A DNA stretch of 64,000 nucleotides from Anaspis maculata (Eukaryota; Arthropoda; Insecta; Coleoptera; Scraptiidae), in the NCBI GenBank assembly GCA_949128115.1, contig OX421963.1:80099635-80163634 (forward strand), read 5' to 3'. The notes under the pieces are model-generated. The model did not search any database. It was not told the origin of the DNA and saw only the letters and a list, made by a program, of their open reading frames with translations. The position numbers were made by a program, and so were the translations under genes. This document shows positions 32,601 to 45,978 of the stretch, in pieces (position 1 is the first letter of the stretch; every line of letters starts with the position of its first letter).

Positions 32601-33460
32601 CACTTTTCTACCAGGGAATTAGACTCACGGAATGCGATTTCGTTGATTACTCAATAGAACATCATGAATTTATCGTTTCCTTGTCAAAAAAAAAATCAGG
32701 TTTCTCAACCTCGACAAAGAAATGTTTTTTTTTCAAGTTTGGAGAATAGAACGAACACGGTGTCAATTGCTACCAACATTTCTAATAGACTCATAAGCTT
32801 CCTTTATGACACATAACGATACTCAATGGTCGTTTTGTGGAAGTTCTTTTATCTTCAAAGATTGAAGGGCCCCCATTCGCCTCCTTATTGACGAAATTTC
32901 AAGTGCTGCGGGTTAAATCATGTCTATTGGTGTAAGGTTTGCACATGAAAAAATTCGTTGCCATAACCCAAAATGCAGTATCATTGTTTCCTTGGATCGC
33001 ATTACTCGGTATTTCGATTCGGAAAAAAATCATGGTAAATATCAAAGTTTTTACTGCAGATTTATTAATCTTCGAAGACATCTGGAATCAAAATTGTTAT
33101 ATATTGTATCAGTCTCAGGTCTCTTAATAATGAAAAACATAAACTGAATATGTCTTTTGTTTTTATAAGATGATTAAAGGGATTTGTTCCGAAAGTTATT
33201 TTATGTCAACTTTGAACACTGTAATTTACGCACCTTTACACAAAAAGTCATATTGTGCATGCGATACAGGTCCGATATAATGTTTGTTGCTTTTACAAAG
33301 AGGGACAATTCTTCTTCTGCAAGACAAAGTTGAAAACCGTACAATAGAGCCTTTATTTATGACGCAACACGTTTTTAAAGTGTAGCATGCGTCACTTATC
33401 AGGTGCCTTGTTGACGCAAAACCGCCCTCGCGACCAGACACTTCTATGAGCTTGTGAAGA

Positions 33461-33643
33461 TGAGAAGCATATCTAATGCATCTTTTTCAATCGAAGAAAA
33501 GTTGAAAGTAACTGAATGTGCAAGAATAAACGGAATGCCTGTGGTAAGTTGTGAAAACCATGAGGTTAAAGTTGAATATAAAAAAGCGTGTTTTTTCAGA
33601 CAAACTTGTTTAAACATGTTTTTAACGTGATTTGAACACTTTA
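33461..33643 (+). pseudogene. Isolated exon with helix-turn-helix-like motif
   Basis: An ATG at 33461 opens MRSISNASFSIEEKLKVTECA then RINGMPV, directly followed by a GTAAGT donor at 33544. A pyrimidine tract ending TTTTTTCAG at ~33600 could be the acceptor of a ~57-bp intron, and the joined frame stops ~14 codons later. The FSIEEKLKV.E.A..NG pattern resembles the first helices of Psq/CENP-B-type DNA-binding domains found in pogo-like transposases and some regulators. The remainder of such a protein is not visible. Weak call. Confidence 0.3.
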
Positions 33644-34005
33644 TTCGAACTCAGAACGTCGATTTTAGTCGAAAATGATACCAAACTTCTTCATGTTCAT
33701 TCAGGATTGATGAAAACCATAAATCGCCTCCAAAGACAAAAATGCCTTTTCCTCAGCCCCCTTACGTGATTAGCATCGACATATTCCAGCAATTCCTCCT
33801 CATAGGGTATCAGCGCATCGAAGTATGATGTATTTGGGTGCCTTCGAGGAACATGGAAGATTTTGGTTCTTTTACAGCTCTGGATGGCTCCTGAGGTCAC
33901 CTGCCACAGCAAACTCGTTGGCGCCATTTCTGGAATTGTCAAGTCCAGTCTCAAGAATGTAAATCCAGAAGCCCTTTGCTTTATCACAAAATGCATAGTT
34001 TAGGC

Positions 34006-37000
34006 GCTTATCCACCGGACTAGTAGAAGACGAAACTGTTATGTTACTGCAGTTTGTTTCATAAAAATCTCGGTTTCATTAATTTTCTCGGGGGACAGTG
34101 ATTTAAATTTGGAAAGTTCTTTCTTCTTTTCTTGGTATTTCTTATGTAGAGTCCTCAGACCATACTTGCTCTTGCGTGCATCCTTTAATAGGTCACAATT
34201 ATGTTCGTCATGTGATTTTTCTTCTTGTTTTTCGCTCGTTTCTGGACAAATACAAGAGTTTGATTGTAAAGATTGTGACATCGACTTTTTGACATAAGAT
34301 TAGGTAATGATCGAAAAGATAATGATATTCAGTTCAAGCTATCAAAGGCATCAGAAACATTTTGCGGCCAGGTGCGACTTTGGGTTGCAGGATTTTTCTA
34401 TAAAAAATCGCATGAGACGTAAAGATGGAAAATTGTGAAAATTTCTAAAACCCCACTTCTATCAGTGAAGGAAAGCAGCAACTTGATGCGACTCTGGGAT
34501 TAAAAGAAAGCCATACTATATAACGTTTCAGGCTCCCAGGAGCGTCCCTGAATTGTGTCGAGAGAATTATCAAAGGGAATGGACGAAACAAGACTGTTGA
34601 CTGTATTTATGTTTTGTTTTTGTAACATCCGAGGATGACTCGTTTTCCTTCTTCCGATTGATTGTTTCGCTTTTAGAGTCAAACGCATCAAGTACCTTTA
34701 CCTACAATGCATCAAACGTATCAGTTCTCAAGACGTTTGTACTAATATTCGAAAAGGCTACAACATATTATGGCTTGATGTTAACTTCAATGACGAAAAA
34801 TATTAGAATGAATGCAATTTTTTTGTCCGAGTTTCACCAGCTTTTTGCGGAAGCTCAGGCGAAGGTTATTGTTTGAATTTAACGATGGCGCATTTTGGGA
34901 CGCGGCCTCTCTCGTTTTCGTACGCACATCTATCTGTTCTGATATCCCCCAGCCGCAATTTTTTGCAGCTTTTCCGGCAACTGTGCAGGAAGCCGCATAC
35001 GGTACACCACTATCAGCATTTCCCGCCTGACCGCTGAAAACCCGCTCTTTTCTCTCTTATCCTCTTCACACAGATATCGTTATTTTAGAGAGAGGAAATC
35101 CAGCAACGTCAATCCAAGTAAGAGGAAAATTCGGCGGCAGCAGCGGCGGCAAGCCCCGACCATCACACAAAGTTTAATAGACGGGAAGAATTCCCATTAA
35201 TTCAAAATTGCCGACGACGTCTAAAAACGTCCGCGCGTTTCCCGCCGCCGCTGCCGCCAAAATTAGCCCTTGTGCCGTCCGAAACTTTAATAACGCCACC
35301 CCCGACCACCTCCACTCACCCCTTACGATGGAACTGTCGCGCGTGTTAGAATCGATGAAATTCCAATTTAACGTCCGATTTCATTATCCTTGCCATTTTA
35401 GCAAAATAGCGCGCTCTCTTCCGTACTAGAGCTCGGTCGGGCGGGGAGGTTGCCGGCGGTGTTAGTGGCAGCATCAAAAGTTGAAACTTTTCAAATTTGC
35501 GCCTTGATGCCGATTTATTTCGGCTCGGCAAGGCGTGGTACGGCTGACAGCGCGGCATCACGGGCCTCTGGTTTATTAGCCGAGCCGATAGAGGCTGTCG
35601 CCGCCAGATCTTCTTGTCGTCTACTCTGCCGGAGTCTGACACCCTTCTCCGCTTTCGTTTTCTCGTTCTTTCGCTCTGCTGTGAAGTCCTTCCGAGCGGA
35701 AAACAGCTAATGCCTCATACGTCTTCCAATTTATAAATTTCCTTCTCTTTTCCTTGCTTGCGTGCGTTATTTCTCGGTTTTTCCAACGCACGCCTTGCAC
35801 ACCAGATGAGCGCAAGAGTAATTAAGAAGTCCGTTTCGGATGTGTGTACGTGCCCGGAATCGAACTCCATCAAGGGCTGGGGCTGGGAGAATGTGCCGGA
35901 GAATTTTTCTCGTTGCATCAGCTGGAAATCAAGGGTCGCGTCTCGATGTGTCTCTAGTTGAATAAACATGGTTAAAGGGAGACTTGTGAGTCGAGAGAAC
36001 GCGCGGAGTCGCGAGGAGAAGGAAGAGGAGGGCCGTGGGAGCCAACGGCTGTGCCGTCAAGCAAGACGACCAGCAGCTTACAAACGGAAACTGTTGCCTA
36101 ATTACCGGAAAGCATCTACTAAATCGGAAACGTTTACACTTGTTATGCCACCAAGTTTATTATCAATGCCATTGTGCTGTCGTCATGTTCGTACCCACAC
36201 CACAATGTAAGCGCCTCCCCCCTCCTCCCCCAAGTTACTTATATGATTACAAAGTAATGGGACGAGGAAAATTTTGCAAAGGAATTCTATTGTTGGTTTT
36301 GTTTGGTCCGCTGGCCCACTAATTAACACACATGGCAATCATGGCATACATTTCATCAAAGTTCGCACACACACATGAGTGCATGGCGAACAATGCTGAT
36401 GGCGCTTGGCGCGGTACCGTTTTCGTTTCTACCCACGGAAGATATGCGCGTCGTTCCTTCAAAGAGAATTAACAATGATACGTGTAGACCAAAAATTGTT
36501 CCCAACATTTGGAAAACAATCTAGCTTTTTATAAAAGAACAAGTAGGTAAGTAGACGATTATGGGAATCAGCTAAATTAGTGTACCTTATCGGTCAGTGA
36601 AATTCAATCCATAATTGGTGTTACTCAGGGTGCAGTTAACTACAACATAAAAACCTTCAGGAAGCAACTTCTCCAAGGAGTACGGCGGTTAATGGACGAT
36701 ACTGAGACATACCTTGCATTTTATTCTAGAGCATTCGGACTTGGCATAGTTCTGTTGTAGTCAAATGTTGTAGTACATACCTCCAGCCTACTTTCAAGAA
36801 GTGGAAACAAGGCTGCAAACCCGAAAGAGCAGCGGTATAGCGAGTTGTCGACCTAACAGAGGTAGATTTCAAAACCTCAAGAAATCTTCCGTTTCGGTGA
36901 CTTCTATGGGCTGAGATCGGTCCTCCACTTGACATTTACTAGTTTAAGGCATCTGTCGACTTTGACGATGGGTTGTGGAAGCGGGTTACCTACTTTTCAG

Positions 37001-39240
37001 GGACACAAACAGAAATGACCGGAATCATCACAATTTCTTGCACAACTGATATGGCATTTTTTTTTATAAAACTAGGTCATATATGAGCGCGCCTTTAACC
37101 AAAAGTCAGGTGGTCCTGAACATTGAATAAACTTGAAGATTGAATGATCTCCAAAATTATCTCTTTCTGGCTGTACAACGACAACTACATAATTCTTGAT
37201 CTGTTTGATTTCCTAACCTTTCAAGTTCACGGTATAAAAATTATGGGCGACGGATATTGAGAAGTTGGAATCGATCCCGCATCAACTTGGCGTGAAAATC
37301 TGTCAATTTATACGATCAGAGCCAAAGGTCGGGAGGCGCGAAACAAAAAGAAACTGTAATTAAAGCAAGCGACTCCTGTTCTTTCCGTTCACCACTGACG
37401 GTCCCCCGATAAACCACAAAACAAAACTCCCCGGAGTACGCCTCTGATACCTCTATATACGAAACCCGGAGTTTGGCACGTAAATAGAAACAACCGCGTG
37501 ACACCGACACGTTCGCGTCTCAGTAGGCCCATAAACTACCCCGGAGTTCCGCAGAGAAGCCGACCCCACGTCGTCCCTCCGGAGCACGACTCCGGGTTTC
37601 CGGCTTCGCACAATGTTTCGGCCAACGAGCGTTCAGTGGCGTCCTCGGCGTAAAAATTTGTAAGTCCAGTATGCGCTCGATCGGCGTTGCAATTTTACGA
37701 GGCGCCATCGAAAGGTTATGCTGCACCCTGTACGGCAAGCCGTCGTGATGCCGCAGAAAGGCATTACCGGAACTGGGGAGCGTAATGGCAGTTAAGCCAC
37801 ATTCCGAAGCTCGAGTTTCCAAATTGGTCGAAGCACAAACGCTAACATGATTACACTAACGGGGCACACTGTCGAAGTAATCGGCAAGACTACCACTTTC
37901 GCCCCGGTTGCGTCGGGGCAATAACTCGCTACATCGAAAGTGCATTAGATCAGCATGATGGGAGGCGGAAGCGATCGTAAACTCGAGGGCCGCATAGGTG
38001 CCTGGCATGGTTGTAGATGACGATGATGACGCAGTGCACCTCTCGTATAAAATATCCATTTTCTCGATATCCCCGCGCTTATTGTCCCTTGGGTGACCTT
38101 CTGAAACGGTCCGCGTTTCCATTATACAGCCGCCAAGAGATTCGCTTGTAATCCACCTGGTGGCGATGCGGGTCAATAACGCCGAGAGAGCTACGTGAAA
38201 AATAAAAGCCAGAAAAAAGTCCGGCGCATAAATCAAACCATAATCGCCACAACAAAAAGTTGGAAAGGGGGGTTGTTAAGATAACTCGATACTAAAACAT
38301 TTACAATAGGGGTAAACACATTAAGAGAGAGGAGCCACCAGACTTTGAGATGCAATCTTCAACTGCGTGCAGCGGCGCTCTCTAAAGATTTATAACGAGA
38401 TGAAAAACACGCGAAAACTCTCAAGTCCGAAGACTTGTATCGCAATTATCGCGCAACTTCTATCTTATACCGGCGCGACGATTTAATAAATGCTCTCTTT
38501 TACTGGTGAGACGGCAACAGGAAGCGCGCGTGAGCGGGAGAGGGAGCGCGTTATCTGCAGTCGCTCCTGGTATAATAGGGGGGTTCGATTCGGAGAAAGC
38601 GAGGCGCACGTGTATCTACCCCAGATTTCTTAATTACAGCGACAAAGAAATCTGGAAACGATCGTTGCGTTTAGAGCTTGCGACTTGCTGGTTTGTCCAT
38701 GGTCTCGAGTTAAAAGGGTCTGATGTTATCCGACAGATGATCAAGGCATCGGGAGAACGCCTTTGAATCGACCACTTTTCTACTTCTATGCCTCAGCTAC
38801 TGTAGCTTTCTCCACTATCTTGAAACGGTTCGAAATGAGATGATAGTAAGCGAAAGAAAGAGGAACGTTGCGAAGGCGCATGGTGATGTGTTCTTGGTTA
38901 AAAAAAAAAAATGAAAAAGAAGCAGCAAGAATGTTCGAGTGGTAGTGAGAAAACGTGTTCGTGGGCCGCACTGGCCCGCCGTGGCTCCATACACTTTGCT
39001 GTAGGAACCCTCCTACGGCGTCCAGCTAGTCGTCATACAGACCTTCCAGTTCCTCAATGGCCTCAATCTTCTTGCCCCTTCATTCCCTCCGGCCTTGAGC
39101 TGATCTCCGTTCATTGGTCCATACCCAATCACCTAATTTCTTCATTTATGAGCGTTCTACAAGTGTTTAGTCGCTAGTAGTTGATATCTTCTATCATCAT
39201 CAACATGCCGTTCCCGGTGCTGGTGGCCTTAGAGGAGTCG
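34006..39240. other. Non-coding; GC-rich block 34.9-36.2 kb and unique-looking 37.3-38.7 kb
   Basis: No gene recognised. Positions 34870-36230 and 37310-38720 are GC-rich, CpG-containing and free of recognisable TEs, with TTAATT and ATTAA cores. Positions 36480-37300 are AT-rich. Minus-strand frames of ~100-126 aa at 37520-38236 look like chance frames in GC-rich DNA. Possible regulatory sequence, unproven. Confidence 0.4.
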
Positions 39241-40190
39241 GTACGCGACAAATAGGTCCGGTTTCGTGCACTTTTGAGTGAAGCAATGCCGTTTGGTACA
39301 AATACTCTTCAGACTATTTAAGAGATTTGACCCGTCGGGGCATGAAAAATTACCCCTAGGAGGCACTCTAGGGGGATTCAAAGCTGGGCGCCAAAATGTT
39401 CAACAAATGATCTTATTCGGCACTGATACAATTTTTAACCATCAAATGTGATCATGTCGAGTCTTTTAAAGTTGACAATGGTTGTTTGAAAGAAAAAACC
39501 GAAAAAGGAGGCGAGGGGAGAGCATTTTTGAATGCCATGCACTCTCATTCTGTTCCATTTTGAGGTCTGATACCTCCGCACCTCCATAATTCCATCGACA
39601 AAGAAACGTTTTGAATTGTTAAATAAAATATAATGGGTGAAACTGGCCCGTTGGGCCAGTCAAAATTCCCATCAGGCCAATAGAGGAGATGTAGAGGTCT
39701 ACTTCCTCAGTGGTATTTTAGTCGATACACAAAAAGTCGTGAAACTTTTGGAGTGACACAATGTCATTTAGCACACACATTTCTCAGACCGTTCTGAGCT
39801 GTTTTATATGCCAAAACACTCAACATTTTAGTTGGGGGGTGTTTTAGGGGACGTCAAAGTTTGGCCCCAAAATATTCAATAACCAACAAAATAACAAGGG
39901 TTGAAATTTGACAAGGATTAAATTCTTGAGCATCAAATGTGATTATGTCGAGTCCTCTGAAGTAGATTATGTAGTTTTTTGAAATAGAAACCAGAAAATA
40001 AGGGTAATGGGGGAGTGTTTCTTAAAAAGTGTCAAACATGCCATGCACTCCCTTTTAGATCAATTTTGAAGTTCCACTTACGATTCCAACGATCAAAAAT
40101 CGACGTGAATTTTGAATCAAATTTGACAGGTGCAACTGGCTTGTCGGGTCAATCAAAACTTCCGTCTGGGACTGATTTAAACGTCTGTTT
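39241..40190. repeat. Diverged ~0.5-kb tandem duplication
   Basis: Two head-to-tail copies (about 39241-39720 and 39721-40190) share, in the same order, AGTCGRTAC, CAACATTTTAG/CAAAATGTTCAA-like blocks, CATCAAATGTGATCATGTCGAG, ATGCCATGCACTC and RACTGGCYYGTYGGG. Matching landmarks are ~480-506 bp apart. Identity is moderate, so the duplication is old. No coding content. It may be part of a dispersed or satellite family. Confidence 0.65.
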
Positions 40191-43127
40191 TCCACTACCC
40201 TGTTGACAGCTACTCTAGTATTCAGACTCAAGTCCGTGACTAAACTAATATGACGATATATGGCCAACTTGTACGGTCAAACATCGTGATACAGTCCTTT
40301 AAAATGAATATAGACCATTATTCAACGGAAAAAAAGTGACACTATTGGAATGGCGATGAGCACCCCAGAATAAGTCAAAAACGATACCTTGCAGGTAATG
40401 AGTATTGTTCTAGGGGTACCTATATACCCCAGGAGCCCGTCTCCCAATTCCAAAGCCCATGAGCGCCTTGAACTGGCCACCCAGATCACACGGTTTTGAT
40501 CTCCCCCTCGTTCCTTTATATCTTCTCATTTTTATCCTTGATATGATGATAGTGTTATCTGATGGAGAACCAGAGGAACACGATGGAAGGGTTCAAGATC
40601 ATAGAATGAGTTCAAGGACTCAAGAATGAGAAACGATTAATCAAAGTGGTAACAGTGATGTAATGAACTTCGGCAGGCATTGGCAATACGTTTCAACCAA
40701 ATATACTTATGTCAGTTTTGGGACGAGCTACCCTAAGGGAGGTCTTCCGAAAGCTCTCCGTTAGGTATATTTTTGGGATTACGTAATTGATAATGAGACT
40801 TATCGTGCATTCGAGATTGTGAAGACGAACCGAAGCAACCAGGCGAGATTCGGTTGGCGGTGGCAAGGGTTCAATGCCGGACAAAAGGTGCGTAGGTAGC
40901 TATACATAAATTCGACGGGAGAAAAACAGTTTTAAACTAATAACAACGCACATCAGCGCCCGCCGAAACTTCAAAGATCCTGCCGTAGGCATCGTCCATC
41001 ACTTTCCAAGGGGGTAAGAATCCGGGTTATGATGGGCTCACGGTTTTTGTGAGGCGCCGGGCCGGCAATAATTAATCAATTATCCTCTCTCGCACACACA
41101 CATCGTTCCAGGAGAGAAGAGGTTTACGGCTTTTCTTCTCTTCACTCCATACACCTCTACACCCCGAAACATCAGCACAACCCCGAAATCCTGTTATATT
41201 AAAGACACGCTCTTTATCTACACGCCACCATTATTTCGGATTATACGTCGGTCATTAATATCCCCCCTCTCAGAATCGGGCATGGTGAATTATGGGCACG
41301 CATGAGGTCCGGAGTGTTGTTATTTTCACACTCTTATTGATGACCAGTTGTTGCTTGTTGCTGCCCATTGAGATTTATTGCGGATAATTCATTTAGAAGG
41401 GGGTGGTTGAGTCGACGTATGAGCTTAGAGGTTGGAGGTGAGCTTTGATCAAATCTGAAACTGTACTCTCATATCGGTTGCAATCGAGAAGTGTTTCTTG
41501 CGCGACACGTGTCGCGAATGGGGTCTCGGGTCTAATCGCCTCTGTTCTTGCGACATCTTCTTTCAAACACTCGTTACAAAGTTTGCCGCGTGCCTTTTTT
41601 CCCGCGTTACCACCCCTCGAGATGTCATAAGAGTCAAGGGAAGCAGGCGGCGGCAGGAGCCGGGTGGCAGTAGCGAAGCCCATTTCTGGAAACTGCCTCC
41701 GCAGATGGGCTGTTATAAGATTGCGCGCGTCCGAGCGGCGATAATGGCCGTCACATTCCCCTGGAATACATTAAAAGTGCGTTGTTGGTATGAGAGCAAA
41801 GGCGGAGAGAGAGAGCAAATGGGCGAAAACAACCATGGTGATGGTGGTCTTGTACGGAGCCACCTCGAGCATCAATTAAATTCCTAATCTCGCGCTTGCT
41901 CTCCCCTCTCATCGTTGCCGCCATCAAAGCCAGGGCCAGAAGCGCCGCGTGACCCCCCCATCGCCATTATTTTTGAATACATCCTAATTTTTCATTTAAC
42001 TTCGCGCCGACTCGACACAAAAGTTCCGCGTAATGGGATTTTCACTGGACTAATTTAAATAAATTTTTGTCACGACAATGACGCAGAACCAAGGCGCTAT
42101 GAAATTAGATTGCGTTTTAATGTTTTATCGCGCACAACTCATCTGGATGGAAGCTGGCTGTGGCTAATCTTGGAAGAGCGCATCCTGCGGCACCCTGTAC
42201 GCGTTCAAGTTTCACCCCCTAGTCACATCGCCTCTTATCCGACGATCGGTGCCACTCACGCACAATTAGAACAACCAAATTCAAACCTCTAAGCCGCGCC
42301 TGTCTCTGTTCCTCGCGTCATCCCCCATCTCTGTCTGTGCGTGTGCATGTACTTTAATTGTTCGGCTTGTTGCCTGCCGATGCGGGCCTCCGGAGTTTAT
42401 GGGACGAAAAATCGGAGGAGTTCTGCACCCCTTTTTTTCCTGCTCCAATTATTCTGTGCTCTTGCCACCCTAATGACTGTTCGCTCAATCCGTCCAGCTC
42501 TCAGGTCAACTGCACAGCTCTGCCAACAATTGCACACTTTAATTCGAAACGCGTATATATCGAACGATCCACAAGTAATTTGAGCTTTTGCCGCCCTGCC
42601 GATGCCGCCCCCCTCGTTCCAATCAGTTGTTTTTGACCGATGATGATGGCCCGGTGCACGCTTGCTTTCGCATCCGTCCACTACAACCGCAGATTCCACA
42701 ATAATGGCGCTGTGATGTTTTGGCATCAACACATCAACCGTATATGCTAACACACAACGCCCCGGCGTTTTGTTATTATAAAACACATAAATCCCCAGTG
42801 CAAAATTCAGTAGGGCGGTTTTAAATAAATGCAGTGCAAACGCCAACTTAATTATGTCCTAAACAATGCAGTTAGTTAGCACGAAAGTTGTTAAACAATG
42901 TGACTGATTGCACCACCCTTAATGATTGTAGTTGCGCCATCGCAGCGCACAATACGTATGCTCGGGGGCGGTATGGCAGATAGTTGTTGCGAACAAAACA
43001 CGTCGAAACTGGTGTGTTTCTCTCCCGAATGTAATTATAACTTGCAATTATTCTAGTGCTCTGCTTGCGGGGTATGTATGGGTGATTAGCTTAAATCTTG
43101 TGCGAGTTTGACTGGAGAATTCTGCTA
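40191..43127. other. Non-coding; GC-rich block 41.0-43.1 kb
   Basis: Positions 40191-40950 are AT-rich with nothing recognised. Positions 40950-43120 are GC-richer, with frequent TAAT/ATTA cores (for example ATAATTAATCAATTA near 41069). They contain no TE signature and only chance frames (up to 149 aa, no domain). Candidate cis-regulatory or intronic DNA. Confidence 0.4.
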
Positions 43128-43185
43128 CTGCCGTTTGGCCTGAGCTGTGCTCCGGCGGCCTTGCAACGTTGGAGCAGATTTGAAA
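43128..43185 (+). pseudogene. Possible Ty3/gypsy RT scrap
   Basis: The frame at ~43129 reads LLPFGLSCAPAALQRW, which resembles the MPFGL.NAPATFQ motif of Ty3/gypsy reverse transcriptases. It stops within a few codons and I cannot follow the YLDD region downstream. At ~43955-44000 a stretch KKFFIGSDAPSSI is vaguely like the start of an RNase H domain. Seventeen residues are weak evidence. Confidence 0.3.
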
Positions 43186-44521
43186 CTTAAATCATCATCA
43201 CCGTCCTTGTAACCATCAACTCGGGCGGAATCAGATCGGATTGTTGTCGTTAACGTGGTTCTCAAGCACCACTTGTGGCCTTTATCCTAGTTGTGAAGTT
43301 CACCGGGCTTTCTCGCCGGAGGTATGGTCAGCTGAACATATTCGATATCTGCAATGAGTGATTATCAGTGTTTTGGATAGAACATGGACTAAGTGGTCCA
43401 TAGCCAAAGTCTACAAGCAGTTTGAACTAGAAGGCTACAATTTCTAAACATTATTTCCAACAGTACGACCCTTTAAGCGCACACGAAGTACTTGAATGAG
43501 AAGACAGAACGAAATGAACACGACTACGACACGACGTAAAACTGTGTATTATGGTGTCCTCACTTGATAATGTTCCACGTCGGTGACTGAGGTATGGTCA
43601 GTTAAACTTTTTCGACGCTTGATAAGCCAGATAATTTTTAAGCCGAATGGGTAACCTGTACAGTACCTACGTGGTATGCAAGTGTGAACATCGCCTATTG
43701 CTTAGCAAGCCTTAACTTGTGGTCGACAAAGTCACTAACAACCCGAAGCGTATTCCTTTCAATCCTCGGGAGAATCCAGCCGCTGGACTGGGACGATCTC
43801 CTGTGGCTGCCGTAAAGACCTAACTGCATTTGATCTTGATCCTCAGTTGAAGTTTTGTGTCTTAAATAGTGGATGGCGCAATGTGGTACAGATGGTCATT
43901 GCCTCGATCTATACACCACCTGCAGAACACGTTTCTGTATTATATACATCAAGTCCCGCCCACAAAAAGTTCTTCATCGGCTCAGACGCACCAAGTTCTA
44001 TTAAAGCTTCAAAAGTGATCTATACTCACACGACCTTCTAGTACAAGGAATAAAGAACGAAACTCCGGAAGCATGTAGTTAATGGTTGAATCACGAGAAA
44101 AACATGCCAAACTGACTTCAAAGAGGCTTTAAATAAACGCTCTTGGAAAATTGTTTTGTGAAGATCGCTCCAAAAGCGTCTCTAAGAGGCTCCCAGAAGA
44201 AAGAAAGCAAAATAAACTTCCATGAAAACCAGTCTTCCACCAGTTTTTCTTTCAATGGATTCAAGAGGAACAGGAAGAATAAGAACTAATCGCTACACGG
44301 CCGGCACAAATCTACAAATAGCAACACTCGCGTTTTTCGGAAAAACCAATACAAAGCCGACTCAGCAATGAACAGCAAAAAAGTCGACCTTTAAAGGACA
44401 AACGGCCAATTAATGGAAATTACAGCAGACAGAAAAAAAGTCGACTCGCTGAAGACGAAACGACGAAAGAGTTCAAGACATTGAAGGTATGGAAGAACGA
44501 GCATGTGGCGACACAATGTGT
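43186..44521. other. Degenerate DNA, no gene recognised
   Basis: AT-rich, stop-dense sequence. The phrase GAGGTATGGTCAGYTRAACWTWTTCG occurs at ~43320 and ~43590, a short direct repeat. It may be decayed TE internal sequence. Confidence 0.35.
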
Positions 44522-45442
44522 TGTGATGGAACGCATTTTCAGCGCCTTTTTATAAATGCATTTCACGATGCGGGGACGGGGACATGACAAGACTTCGGGT
44601 TCTCGCGAGAAAACAGAGGAAGACTTGATTTTGTGTGTTCTCGCGGTCCAGAGGTTCCTAAGACGTGTGCCGTAATTTACTACAGGTGGGTCGTTTGACG
44701 TATGACTCTCATATTTTTATGTCATGTTTTTGTGCTCGCTGCTATGTTTGTCAGATATTCACTGTAGGTTTTTCACAGGATCCTACTAACCATACCTATT
44801 TTGTCTTTGTTTTGGGTTTTGGGTTTTTGTTGATATGATTTTATCTGCATTGTTGATTTGTTCATTTATTATGCATTGTTTACTGATGTGTTTTACATTT
44901 GTTTACTGACGTTTCTGCGATTTTGTTTTCACTAATTTCACTAACACTGAATACCGGAATTTATCAGTGAGTTTTTGTTATTTATTTGTCATGTATGTGA
45001 GAGTCTTCGTCTCAGGGCTTAACTCAGGGGTTTCTTCGACTGGGTTCTTCCACTGAGTGCCCTTTTTCCGAATCCGTCACTCTTCTCTGTTTCTTTGACT
45101 GACAGTATGACATATTTTGTTGTGTTTTCAATTGTTTTTGTTCATTTTGTCTTTTGTGTGTCATTTTGCAACTCTGTCAGTCCTGTGTTAGGTGTTTATG
45201 AAAAGAATCTGATTCATCTAAATTTTGTTGATGATTTCAATAAAGATTCATTTTGTTTGCTGTCAATTCGTGTTTTTGTTCAACTTTTCAATACAATCCT
45301 CATCCCTAAAGTTCCGTTCTCGTCGCGAGTATAGAGCCTGCGTGAAACAAAGAACGTAAGCAAAACGTAGGTAAGAGGTCCAAAGTATGAGGGGGGGTGA
45401 CGACAATCACAGCCAGGGGTCCAAAAAGGGGGAAACGGTACA
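44522..45442 (+). repeat. 5' LTR (921 bp)
   Basis: Begins TGTGATGGAACGC and ends AACGGTACA. Carries a polyadenylation-like AATAAA at 45239-45244, matched in the other LTR near 48060. A short frame at 45095-45334 inside it is conserved only because the LTRs are similar, and is not regarded as a gene. Confidence 0.88.
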
Positions 45443-45978
45443 AGTGATACCGTGACCAGAATACTCAAAAGACGAGAACGTTGTGGGATGAGGTTAGGAT
45501 GTAGAATGAGACTCAAAAGATAAAAATGTGTTGAAAAAATGTTGAGCTCTTGCTTGTTGCTACTCGCTACTCTTTACTGCTGATGAATGTTTTGTTTTTA
45601 TGAGAGCCAAGTCCTCAAGATGACAAAGATGACGAACAGATGACCCAAGTGAGATCATGTCAGTTCCCAAGAGAAGGAGACGAATTGAGACTTGCTCCAC
45701 CCAGTTTTTGTCACCAACGGAGAGCCTTGCCGAAGTCCGGTGTAATGTAAAGGAATGCAGCTTGGGGAAAAAAAAACCAACTCGCGAGAAAAAAAAATGG
45801 AGGTGTGTTATGAGATAAAACTAAATGTTTGTTTTAGCCATCGACCGGAATGAAGGCCCAACACGGATTTTGAGCGAAAAAAGGAGTCGAGGTTTGTTGT
45901 GATTGTTCTGAGATACCACTAACGGTTTGTTCCAGCAAAGCAAAGAAAGAAAGTTCCGAAGAAGTATTTTCGTATTTA

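Larger units (their letters stand above)
31618..34003. mobile_element. Segment bounded by a ~120-bp inverted pair (putative DNA element)
   Basis: Positions 31618-31738 on + match the minus strand of 33887-34003 closely, starting AAACTATGCAT. Both copies encode a similar peptide (VIKQRASGFTFLR, LTIP, APTSL, TSGAI) with several conservative differences. The left copy ends exactly at a strong splice donor, GTAAGTAT, at 31739. No flanking target duplication was found, so this could be a TIR element or two oppositely oriented copies of one family. The interior holds a minisatellite and a helix-turn-helix-like exon. It begins only a few bases from the 5' edge of the neighbouring retrotransposon. 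Confidence 0.55.

Noticed and set aside
45095..45334. Hydrophobic frame repeated at 47915-48130
   Set aside because: Its conservation is explained by the two LTRs, and the second copy is frameshifted early.
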